Positions 1 through 9,737 of a stretch of DNA of 64,000 bases are shown here, one piece after another. The stretch is from positions 4,030,001 to 4,094,000 of the forward strand of contig NC_046683.1 in assembly GCF_009870125.1 (NCBI RefSeq). The letters are read 5' to 3'. The notes under the pieces are model-generated. The model was not told the DNA's origin. It ran no database searches and worked only from the letters and a program-made list of their open reading frames with translations. Every line of letters starts with the position of its first letter. Position 1 is the first letter of the stretch. The position numbers and the translations under genes were made by a program. The DNA is from Drosophila pseudoobscura (lineage: Eukaryota > Arthropoda > Insecta > Diptera > Drosophilidae).

Positions 1-2
1 TG

Positions 3-275
3 TTCCAGCTGGTGTCCAAGATCTACAAGGTGGTGCCCCCAATCCTGACCGAGACCGGCAAGGTGAAGAACCCCTGGCCCAATGTAGATGCCCACTCCGG
101 TGTCCTGCTGCAGTACTACGGCATGAAGGAGATGAACTACTACACCGTTCTGTTTGGCGTCTCGCGTGCCCTTGGCGTGCTCGCTTCCCTCGTCTGGGAT
201 CGCGCCCTTGGACTGCCCATCGAGCGCCCCAAGTCATTCTCCACCGATCTTCTGGTCAAGATGGTCCAGAAGTAA
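3..275 (+). CDS. kdn: Citrate synthase, C-terminal end (partial; 5' part lies outside the window)
   Basis: This is the last about 90 codons of mitochondrial citrate synthase, which condenses acetyl-CoA and oxaloacetate in the TCA cycle matrix step. The frame is open from the window edge, reads through [18 protein letters not shown], then [11 protein letters not shown] and [12 protein letters not shown], and stops with TAA at 273-275. The blocks PNVDAHSG and GVSRALG are hallmarks of eukaryotic citrate synthase; the Asp and Arg in them belong to the active-site region. In D. melanogaster this gene is knockdown (kdn) on the X and sits close to Marf, as it does here, which supports the name. The next gene, Marf, is on the same strand with its promoter only about 1.06 kb downstream. 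No intron is visible in the part present. Confidence 0.95.
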
Positions 276-1250
276 GATGGACGTCGACGAAGGCGGTGAT
301 GGGGGGGTGGAGTGGAGAAATTGGAGGGAAGTTTAAGACGCAGGTGCGGTCGCAGAAGACGAATTTCGTTCTTCGGGCAGTAGCCAAGTAATACACGAGA
401 CGAGAGTGAGGGAAAAGAGAAATGAAACGACGATTGAATGTGGAGTAGAAACAACAACCAAATACGAACCAACAGCTAAACAACAACAAAACTGCTAAGA
501 AAAACAAAAACAAAAGAGAAAGAGCAACCACAAAAAACCAACAATAAGCTGGAAATAAGGCAGAAAACTTATTTTTAAATTAGTAAAATAATTAAAACAC
601 TCAACAAAAACAAAAAACACTTAACTAATTTTATAAGTGATCTATATATATATACATGCATATATATAGGCAGATGTGTGTGCGTATATACATATATATA
701 TATATGTATATATATAGACGGAGAGAAATTTGTTTGCGCATTAACCCACAACCAGACACGCCCCCGCGCACACGCGCCCTCTTCCCTTACCCTTTCCTGG
801 CCTTTTGCTTTTAGTTTTGTTACTTAACAAATTATGATTGACGATTATGTTTGCTGCGCAATTGTTGCGCAATTTTCTCCCACACTCACCTTAATCCTCC
901 GCCCAGACCAGCACCAGCACCTCCACCTCCAATAACCCCAGCCCACCCATCCGCCTGCCTGAAAACCAAACCACAAAAAATTACTAACTTGATAACATGT
1001 TATTTTTAATTTAAATATAATTTATTATGCAGAAATACAATACAAAAACAAGTGTAAAGCGGAAGACCCAAACAACAAAAAGATCTACGACGAAAAAAAC
1101 TCAATAAAAAAACAGAACAATAAATAATATAGAGAGTATATATAGAGTAGTTATTGTCACCACCACTGAGAATTGCAAACGCAGAATTCGTTGCCATGCA
1201 AGTGTAATCAAGAAAGCAACAAATTAATAAAAATGTAGCAAACTTGAAAC
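276..1250 (+). other. kdn 3'UTR and downstream sequence
   Basis: Non-coding, A-rich sequence after the kdn stop. It contains alternating TA/CATA microsatellite around 640-720 and long A tracts. A canonical AATAAA at 1226-1231 is the best candidate polyadenylation signal, just ahead of the Marf promoter elements. The short open frames here are on the opposite strand or low complexity and look like chance. Confidence 0.6.
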
Positions 1251-1329
1251 GAATACGTATTTGCTATTTATCTATCTTCGAAGTTCGAACAGGGCGCCCA
1301 AGTTTGAAGCCCCCGCTCTGCAGAGATGT

Positions 1330-1382
1330 TATCGATAAGCAGCCGTCACTAAGTGTGACCCTAGACAACAGACAGTGTGACC
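1330..1382 (+). promoter_or_regulatory. Housekeeping promoter elements upstream of Marf (DRE and two Motif-1 sites)
   Basis: TATCGATA, the core of the DNA replication-related element bound by DREF, is at 1330-1337. AGTGTGACC, the reverse complement of the core-promoter Motif 1 bound by M1BP, occurs twice at 1352-1360 and 1374-1382. Two CGATAGG partial copies follow near 1413-1430. DRE plus Motif 1 without TATA is the usual Drosophila housekeeping promoter type, and fits a ubiquitous mitochondrial gene. The transcription start was not located exactly and is inferred to be just downstream. Confidence 0.7.
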
Positions 1383-1439
1383 AGCAAACATCCAAAACAG
1401 GGCTGAGCTAGTCGATAGGTGTCGATAGGCTCGCTGCAG

Positions 1440-2449
1440 CCCTAGTAAAGCGCATGTTACATCATTTGGAGTTAAAATAGCTTAAAATTGTTAATATTGC
1501 CCCAACGGAAGTCAACTGCAGCTGCAACTAAATTCGAATAACCAATTTGCTGAAATGTCCATGCATCTGAGAGCTGAACATCGATTTTAGGCCAGCCAAA
1601 TCAACCGACAGGCGCTGAGCAGCAGGCGGCAACAGAAAACCAGGCGCACACGCAGGCGAAAAATAAATAAAAATATAAAACAATACGATGAGCGAGAGCA
1701 ATAATCAGGTTAGTTGATGGTCGACACAGGTGAGCGGAGAGCGCCGCAGAGAGGGGATTATCAATAATTGTTACGCACACACGGCGATCCAAATTTCAAA
1801 TCGAAAGAGGTCCCTCCTTCAACAGACCGCATATGAAAAAGAACATCGTTAGATTATATACTATTACTCTTCAAATGAACTTTTGTTGCAGCGCAATTTA
1901 TGTGCCTGTGTGTGGGTTTCGTGTGTGATGTGGTGTGTGTGTGTGTGTGTACAATTTGCGTTTCTATATTTTTGTCTCCCCTCCCCCCCTACACCCCCGC
2001 ACACCACCCCCTCGCATTTGCTTATCTCCTTTCCATTTGGCACTAATTTCCTTCGTTCGGCTTGCCTTTTGCCTTCAGTGTCATAATTTCGCTTGATTTA
2101 ATATTATTTCATTTTATTTCGTTTCAGTTTTGTGACGTTGATTTTTGAACAAATAACCAAAAAAAAAAAAAAAAAAAGAAAAAGAAAAAACCAGCTGAGT
2201 GCGCCCGCCCAGTCTTTGAAGTTTTGATTGTCGTGTTCTTTTTGATTTCTCGTGTTTTCTTTTTGGTGCACCGGCGACTGCGGCTCCAGGTGTTTGGTTG
2301 GAGGAGGCCCAGGCCTAGGCACAGCCTAACACGAACGAGCACAACATAGAGTATCTTGCATAGGCTGCATACCTTTTGTTTTGTATCAAAATCTTCTCTT
2401 CCTCTCCAAACGCAATCGCAATCGAAAACAAAACCGAATCTAAAACGAA
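1440..2449 (+). other. Marf 5'UTR and 5' intron region
   Basis: No protein-coding region is supported between the promoter and the Marf start. An ATG at 1688 opens seven codons and runs straight into a donor-like GTTAGT at 1709, so it may be an upstream ORF crossing a 5' intron. The region also holds a TG repeat at about 1932-1950 and an 18-19 nt A tract at about 2160-2176. Confidence 0.4.
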
Positions 2450-5400
2450 ATGGCGGCCTACTTGAATCGCACCATCTCGCTGGTCACTGGCCAAACGGGG
2501 CCCAACGGGAACTCCGACACCGACGACCATCACTCCTCCTCGTCCACGGACACTGTTGACAAATCTACTGCTGGTCTCTCGCGTCACAATTCTGCACTAC
2601 AATCGTCTGACTCAAATACATCGATGAATTTTCCTTTGAACTCGGGCGGAATTACGTCCGATACGCGGCTGTATCAACCGAATGCTAAATCCCCACTGCA
2701 GATCTTTGTGCGGGCCAAAAAGAAGATCAACGACATCTACGGAGAGATTGAGGAATATGTGCTAGAGACGACGACCTTTATTAATGGTAAGAAGTCGGCA
2801 TTTCCCCTGCCATTGATCTGTATTAATTAATTCATTTGCTTTCTGAGCCAGCTTTGCATGCCGAAGCCGAGATCGTGGACAAGGCCGAACGGGAGCTGTT
2901 CGAGAGCTATGTGTACAAGGTGGCAGCCATCCGAGAGGTGCTGCAGCGCGATCACATGAAGGTGGCCTTCTTCGGTCGCACCTCGAACGGCAAGAGTTCG
3001 GTGATCAATGCCATGCTGCGAGAGAAGATCCTGCCCAGCGGCATTGGCCATACCACAAACTGTTTCTGTCAGGTGGAGGGCAACGATGGTGGCGAGGCTT
3101 ATCTGATGACTGAGGGTTCCGCGGAGAAGCTCAATGTGGTGGTGCGTATAGAGAGAGAGAGAGAGAGAGACCTCAAAAGAGTGGGCACAATTGATCCCTG
3201 GATGGTGCTTTTTGCCAATTGCAGAACATCAAACAACTGGCGAACGCCCTGTGCCAGGAGAAGCTCTGCGAGAGCAGTCTGGTGCGGATATTCTGGCCCC
3301 GCGAGCGCTGCCGTCTGCTGCGTGACGATGTCGTGTTTGTGGACTCTCCCGGCGTGGACGTGTCGGCGAATCTGGACGATTGGATTGACAATCATTGCCT
3401 CAATGCGGATGTCTTTGTGCTGGTCCTCAATGCCGAGTCCACGATGACGCGTGCCGAGAAGCAGTTCTTTCACACAGTCTCCCAGAAGCTCTCCAAACCG
3501 AACATCTTTATATTGAACAATCGCTGGGATGCCTCGGCCAGTGAGCCCGAGTGTCAGGAGTCGGTAAGGCATTGCCCACACACCCCCCAACATATCCATC
3601 CTTCCCTTTGGCTGTATAGTATTTCGATCTTGTAGCTAGTATCTTGTGTCTTCGCCTTTTCTTTCTGTCGTGTATGTTGATGTGTCTTTTACTTTTTGTT
3701 TACCACCCAACCAACCAATCAACCAACCAACCAACTGTCCAACTTTCATCACCGGCAGGATCTGGCCAAGGTAATGAAACACACAGCTAGAACCCAGAAT
3801 CCTCCATACCTACCGCCTGTTCTGCTCTGCTCTGCTTTGTCGTTCCCTCAAGAGTCGTTTTTCCACCCTCCCTTTTTATTGAGTTGCCGGCCAGACGGAA
3901 CAGAAGATCCTACCAATCTATAATAAATATACGTTAAATTACCATCCCGTTCCCGCTCCCGTTCGACAGGTTAAATCGCAGCATACAGAGCGCTGCATCG
4001 ATTTCCTCACCAAAGAGCTGAAAGTGAGCAACGAGAAGGAGGCCGGCGAGCGGGTGTTCTTCGTTTCGGCCCGCGAAACCCTACAGGCGCGCATCGAGGA
4101 GGCCAAGGGCAATCCGCCGCATATGGGAGCCCTTGCGGAGGGCTTTCAGATCCGCTACTTTGAGTTCCAGGACTTTGAGCGCAAGTTCGAGGAATGCATC
4201 TCGCAGAGTGCGGTCAAGACGAAGTTCCAGCAGCACAGCTCCCGCGGCAAGAGCGTGTCGGGCGATATGCGCTCGATGCTGGACAACATTTACGAGCGGA
4301 TCACGATCTTTCGCAACCTGAAGCAGGACCAGAAGACCCTGCTCACGGACCGCATCCAGGGCACCGAGACCCAGATGATGCAGGTGACTCGCGACATGAA
4401 GCTGAAGATCCACACCATGGTCGAGGAGGTGGAGGAGAAGGTATCGAAGGCCCTCAATGAGGAGATCTGGCGCCTGGGCGTCCTCATCGATGAGTTCAAT
4501 ATGCCCTTCCATCCCGAGCGGCTTGTCCTCAACATCTACAAGAAGGAGCTCAATGCGCATGTGGAGAGCGGCCTTGGCAGCAACCTGCGCGCCCGCCTCT
4601 CCATTGCCCTGGCCATGAACGTGGAGTCCGCCCAAGCGGACATGACCGATCGCATGCACGCTCTGGTGCCCAACGAGCATCTGATTGTTAGCAGCACCAA
4701 GATGGCCCTACGCAATCAGCCCTTCGAGATGCTCTACTCGCTGAATTGCCAGAACCTGTGCGCCGATTTCCAGGAGGATCTCGAGTTCAAGTTCAGTTGG
4801 GGCATTACGGCCATGATCCAGCGGTTCACGGGCAAGGTGCGGGAGCGCAGCAAAAAGAATCAGCCAGCCTTGGCCAACCGTCAGACCAGTATTGGGGTGA
4901 GTCTTTCTAAAGGGAAATTAAATCGAACATCAGGATGAACTCTAATCCGGCTCTCGTCTCTTTTATGCAGCAGCAGCATGGCGTTGTAACGCCCGTTAGC
5001 TCGCCGGTGGACGACCGCACACCGATTTGCCTGTTGCCATCGCCTGGATCAGTAGTGGCGGGCATTACGCCCGAGCAATTGTCGCTGATCTCGCGATTTG
5101 CCCTCACATCTGTCGGCGGTCAGGGCACAATGGGTGGCCTTTTGGTGGCCGGTATCGTAAGTATTATGTTTGCTGTGTTCCTTTTTTGTGTTTCTGCTGT
5201 TTGTGCAGCTAGCGACCTGTCGCACCGCTCATCCTGGCCCCCTGACCCCGCCCCAAAATGTAGATTGTGTACGATCATTTCAAACCGATACCATTCCATC
5301 GCTTACCCTACTTCCAGATGCTGAAAACAATCGGATGGCGCGTCCTGGTCGGTGTGGGTGCACTCTATGGCTGCATCTACTTGTACGAGCGCCTGTCGTG

Positions 5401-5794
5401 GACAAATTCCGCCAAGGAGCGCACCTTCAAAAGCCAGTATGTGCGGCATGCCACCAAGAAGCTCAAGATGATTGTCGACCTAACATCGGCCAATTGCAGT
5501 CACCAGGTGCAGCAGTGAGTATCCATTCATCCCAAAGAAACCACAAAAGAATGAATACAAATCCATCCATCCATCCATCCTTTATTCTTTAGGGAATTGT
5601 CCAGCACCTTTGCACGGCTCTGCCGCACTGTGGACACGGCCACCACCGACATGAATGAGGAGCTCAAGACGCTCGAGGTGCAGCTGAATTTGCTCGAGTC
5701 GAACCAGAAGCAGCTCAAACTCCTGCGGAACAAGGCCAACTACATACAGAACGAGCTGGACATTTTCGAGCACAATTATATATCAACTCAGTAG
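2450..5794 (+). CDS. Marf: Mitofusin, mitochondrial outer-membrane fusion GTPase
   Basis: Seven coding exons: 2450-2786, 2852-3141, 3225-3563, 3970-4896, 4971-5156, 5318-5514 and 5593-5794. They total 2478 nt (825 aa) with matching phases. Mitofusins tether and fuse outer mitochondrial membranes in a GTP-dependent way. The dynamin-like GTPase is visible: P-loop GRTSNGKSS (about residues 145-155), the switch threonines in [12 protein letters not shown] in [10 protein letters not shown], and NRWD as the guanine-specificity motif. A helical bundle follows. A hydrophobic hairpin (GGLLVAGI, then [20 protein letters not shown]) is the paired membrane anchor, and the last exon encodes the C-terminal heptad region (HR2), ending EHNYISTQ. 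The length is close to other insect mitofusins (about 810 aa in D. melanogaster). The start was chosen because ATG 2450 has a CGAA-ATGG context and is the first ATG of the open exon. It follows kdn as in D. melanogaster. Confidence 0.95.
3149..3169. repeat. GA dinucleotide repeat in Marf intron 2
   Basis: About ten GA units lie just after the donor of the short second intron. It is a potential length-variable site inside an 83-bp intron. Confidence 0.8.
3759..3770 (+). other. Candidate 12-nt alternative microexon of Marf
   Basis: Within the 406-bp intron between exons ending at 3563 and starting at 3970, twelve bases (four codons, Asp-Leu-Ala-Lys) are preceded by ACCGGCAG and followed by GTAATG. 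Both neighbouring exons join in phase 0, so inclusion would insert four residues right after the GTPase NRWD region without changing the frame. This is only a splice-signal match and has no transcript support. Confidence 0.3.
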
Positions 5795-7837
5795 AGCATG
5801 AAGGATGAAGCATGAAGGATCAAGTATCACCATTTGATATGAAGCGAGAGAGAGGAGAAGAAGCTTTACATAAACCGTGTAATGAGGGGGAGGGGGTAGA
5901 AAATAATTAATACAAACACACACACACCCGACTATAACAACAACAATTGGCCCGTAGATTGGTTTCTTTTTTTTTTTTTGTTTTGTTCGAAATTCTTTAA
6001 AATTATAGTATTTTTGTTAAATTTAATTTTTTTTTATAAACAAAATGCATGCTATGCGACAAGAGCACTTTTATGCTTTTCGGAACGGAACTGATCCGAT
6101 CGGTTTTAAATTGTTGTTGGAAAAATCATTTTAATTCCTAACTCTTATACACAATGCAGATTATATTATATAGCATTAACCCTTATTATTATACATTATT
6201 ATATTTTTTTGTTGTTTGTTGCTGTTTGTTGTTAAAACACACACATACATACACACACACTGTGAGCATGGCCTGGAAGCCATACAATGAATTGTACAAT
6301 CCCCCAGATAATGAAAACGAAACGATATACAAAACTCTTATCATATTATATTATTAGAGTGAAAAAAAAACTAGTGATTATTATTATTTTGTTGTTCAAT
6401 TTATTTTGTATTAGAATAATGAAACCAACCGAATTTTTAGCAAAAAAAAATGATATATTATGTGTAGATATGGTATATGGTGAAATTCCCTCACATAAAT
6501 TTGATTAATTCACGAATTTTGGATGATGGATGCTTCATTAAAGGAATGAAACAAGGCAGAGTACAGTGTCCTACAGGGTGTATCCGTTGTCCTGCTTTTC
6601 GGGAATTTCACTGTATCTACATATATGTACATATATGTATATCACGATTATTCGATGGATGGTTCGTTCGGTTGGGGGTGACCGTTGATACTCGTTGAAA
6701 AAAAAACCAACAAAAAGAGGAAAAACTATTTAAGAATGTAAGAAACTATTGTTCATCCTATATACGGAATAAACTGGAATACATCCATGCATATATTGTA
6801 AATATTCTGCGATGTTCGCTAAAAGCTTGATGGAGGGAAAAATTCTGGGATTCTATTACATTTTTTTTTTGTTTCAAACTCTCGCTATATGTAGAGAGAG
6901 CACTACAGTAAATAAATTGTTGCTGATGGAATGGGTCTCTTGTCTAGCTTAGGTGCTGCTGATCAAGAAATGCCGTGCAATGGAGCAGAAAATATCGAAA
7001 AACATGCCCTGCATTCCATAGAAGGAGACTTCAATATTTGGAGGTGAGCAACAGAGAGTTCCCTCACAGGATTTCGGGAATAAGACCTCAACAAAGGGCT
7101 TCAGTTAATTAAAAGCCTAAATATACAGGGATCCTCCACATATTTCCTACTGGCCGGTAGAAAATCTATGCATCAATATACAAATGGTCGAAATGCAATG
7201 AGACCTGAAGATAATAATCGTACAGAAGGGGTCTTTAAGAGAGATATGTACATGACACATACATCTATTCATAGATGTCTCTTCTCTCCTATGGTATATG
7301 AAAAAACCCCAAAAGAAATAGAAATAGAGGCCTTCCTTATCGTATGCCCTGTGGAAGTGAATCCTGTCTAAAGTACTTCCTCCTCCCTCGCTCTCTCCCT
7401 TTTCTCATCGCTGCATCTCTCTCTAACTACTGCACGTCCTGATTGGTTTAGGAAATAACATCAGAAATCAGAGCAACAAATTTCGAAATAGTCGTTTTCT
7501 TTTAATTTATTTTTTGTTTGAATCGCGCGGTGTTCGTTTTGGTTTTGGGGGAAACTCTGTTTCACACATAAAAAGTTCTTGTTGTTGGGGAAACATAAGT
7601 GGTTTTGTTGCGTAAATATCGTTAAAAAGTGTACAAAAATTTGTAATTGCAATTTCGTTTGCTCACAGAAATAAATAAGATTGGAATCCACATTTGAAAT
7701 GAATATATATACCTATATATGTATGTATATATCTATATAAAGGCGTTTGCTCCCTATCTCGCTCCATTTCCTCTCAACCGATGAAACAGCTGGAACAAAC
7801 ATTCGTTCCGGTCTGTTCCTCTTAAATTGAGATATGT
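5795..7837. other. Marf 3'UTR and intergenic sequence
   Basis: AT-rich, with T and A homopolymers, CA repeats (5917-5930, 6237-6260) and a TATATG-type repeat near 6622-6645. An AATAAA at about 6766 is one candidate Marf polyadenylation signal. Short ORFs here have Drosophila-atypical composition and no recognisable motif. I see no gene. Confidence 0.5.
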
Positions 7838-8031
7838 TTGTTGCTACACAGTGAAGAGGGAAGAGCAAACTACAGGTGTAAAGGCGGCTGCTGGCGAATG
7901 GCGTTTTTGCGGGGTGGATTGGTTTTCATAGGTAGACAATTGGATGGACTGGCTCCTCCTTCACCAGCACCTTGGGGAGCCGCAGACCCAATCCTGAGTA
8001 GAAGCAAATACCACAGCTGTGCGGGATGGAT

Positions 8032-9106
8032 TTAGAGGAAATAGGGCGTCGTATTCTGCTTGGGTATGACACGCTCATCGTCGGGCACGGCCAAGAAGAT
8101 CTTCGTTGTCCGCTGCTGGGCCGTCTCGAAGCTGAGGATGGCCGCCACATTCCCGCAGCGGTAGCAATAGTTGGGCGCCGACCAGACGGTCACCAGCTTG
8201 CCATCGAACATGTACTTGATGCCCTCGTTCACCAGCTGATGGGCACGACAGATCAGATCGAGATTATTGATGGCCATGAAGTCTTTGGTGACATTGTGGC
8301 CAAAGAGCCAGCCGGCGCCGCGCGGACTCTGGCCCCAGTATTCCATGTCCTCCGGGTCGGACCAGACCAGATCACAGAAGGCTCCCTTGTACGGTATCTC
8401 ACCATTTCTCTCGATGGTTCGTATTTGATCCAGGGTTATAATCTCGGGACTCAGGCCGCCATGCACGCACAAGATCTCCTCGTCAATGATCTGCAAGCAG
8501 AAAAGAAAGCAACAAAGCGGGTCAAACCGGGACAATTGCAACGCCAATTCGGGGGTTTCAGATCTCACCGCAGCTATGGTAAGCAGGTCGAAGACCTTGC
8601 AGCAGTATTTCCAGCCATTCGTGTTGCCGTACTTGCCAAAACACTCGTCAAAGAACCCATACACCTTGGTTATTTGTCGCGTCTCGTGGTTACCGCGCAA
8701 CAGTGTGATTCGGCTGGGGTGGCGCGCCTTCAGCGTCAGCAGGCGGGTGAATGTCTCCAGGCTGTAGTAGCCCCGATCCACAAAATCTCCCATGAATATG
8801 TAGTTTGTGTCCGGCACCTGGCCGCCCTCCCGGAACAGCTGCTCCAAGTCATAGAACTACAAAGGAGCGACAGTTCAGGTTGCATATCAGTTTTGGGACA
8901 CAAAGCACGCTGCCTGGGGCTGGCTGCTTGGCGCCACTCACCTGGCCGTGTATGTCGCCGCAGACGGTGACGGGCGTGCTCACTGGCAGTATGTTCGTCT
9001 CCTCCAGGAGGATGTCGCAGACCATATCACAGAGCTTCCTCAGTTCATTTTCGGGCAGGTACTTGCACTCCTTCACAATCTCTATCCATTTGTCCACATC
9101 GCCCAT
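8032..9106 (-). CDS. PpV: Protein phosphatase V, catalytic subunit of a PP6-type Ser/Thr phosphatase
   Basis: Three exons on the minus strand: 8942-9106, 8569-8856 and 8032-8490. All junctions are phase 0 and the protein is 303 aa, the length expected for PP6/PpV. The metal-binding PPP signature motifs appear in order: GDIHGQ, GDFVDRG, RGNHE, then CVHGGLSP and the [12 protein letters not shown] segment. Cys-Gly-Asn in YRCGN is typical of the PP2A/PP4/PP6 branch. The protein ends TPYFL, whose terminal Leu is the carboxymethylation site in this branch. PpV acts in cell-cycle and signalling control with SAPS-type regulatory subunits (family knowledge). The start MGDVDKWIE is the first ATG and matches family N termini. 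Downstream (7838-8031) is a probable 3'UTR. It is a single gene transcribed away from the protease cluster side. Confidence 0.96.
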
Positions 9107-9149
9107 GTTGTCGGCTGGCCAAAATTTTATATATTTTATTTTATTGTTC

Positions 9150-9245
9150 GATCAAATATCGGACTTATCTTTGAAATATACCGTCCGACTCTCAGAAATA
9201 TACTAAAGTATACGGTCTCATTTTAAAAATAAATCGTAAATATAC
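9150..9245 (-). promoter_or_regulatory. Likely PpV promoter region with repeated GTATATTT motifs
   Basis: Read on the minus strand, the sequence just upstream of PpV holds several copies of the type GGTATATTTC, AGTATATTTC and CAGTATATTTAC (9172-9245). These resemble Drosophila core-promoter Motif 6 (KTYRGTATWTTTT), which is common in TATA-less housekeeping promoters. No TATA box at a proper distance was seen. The assignment is inferred from position and motif only. Confidence 0.45.
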
Positions 9246-9290
9246 TGACGCATGTCAGTTCTATTATACATATTCCTCGTTTTTGAAGTT

Positions 9291-9336
9291 CCGTCGAATA
9301 TTCTTAGCTATACAGAACATTTATCCATGCCTACAT
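9291..9336 (+). repeat. 46-bp direct repeat, copy 1
   Basis: Starts CCGTCGAATATTCTTAGCTA and matches the copy at 9491-9536 at 40 of 46 positions. The offset is exactly 200 bp. Confidence 0.85.
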
Positions 9337-9490
9337 AATTTTATACGATTTATGAATAGTTTTTCTACTTAACTGGCTTATTCTAAATACTTGCTTTTAT
9401 TACATTTTGCGTAAAAAAAGGTTTTAGCGAAAATGGTCAAACAAAAGAAACGAAAGAGCATAGTCGTTCCTATTGTTAAATTTGGATAAT

Positions 9491-9536
9491 CCGTCGAATA
9501 TTATTAGCTTTATAGAACATTTTGCCATGCCCACAT
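9491..9536 (+). repeat. 46-bp direct repeat, copy 2
   Basis: Starts CCGTCGAATATTATTAGCTT; it is the partner of the copy at 9291-9336. Origin unknown; the pair could be a partial duplication or remnants of one mobile element family. Confidence 0.85.
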
Positions 9537-9634
9537 GCTGAAATTAGGGACTCGTTTATTTAGATTCTGTCATAAATATGATGACGCGGCGGTGGCTGAA
9601 CGACAGAACCGAAGACTCTGGAACCCTTGGCGCA

Positions 9635-9737
9635 CGCGCCCTCTTTTTGAACATGGCGCCTTTGGATGCAGTATTGATACGGCAGCATCCAAACGGGCCT
9701 GGCTGCTGGAGGGCGTCAAGTTTAAAAAGAGGGCGCG
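9635..9737. repeat. Imperfect inverted repeat (hairpin)
   Basis: The 14-bp arm CGCGCCCTCTTTTT at 9635-9648 is perfectly complementary to 9724-9737. Inside it, TTTGGATGC (9661-9669) pairs with GCATCCAAA around a short loop. The right arm has about 18 extra bases, giving an asymmetric bulge. The structure spans about 103 bp and sits next to the 46-bp direct repeats. Confidence 0.75.

Noticed and set aside
5562-5580. CATC repeat near the Marf exon 7 acceptor
   Set aside because: It is an ordinary intronic microsatellite with no sign of function beyond its position.
8026-8970. 314-codon open frame on the plus strand
   Set aside because: It is the antisense shadow of the PpV exons and runs across PpV introns.
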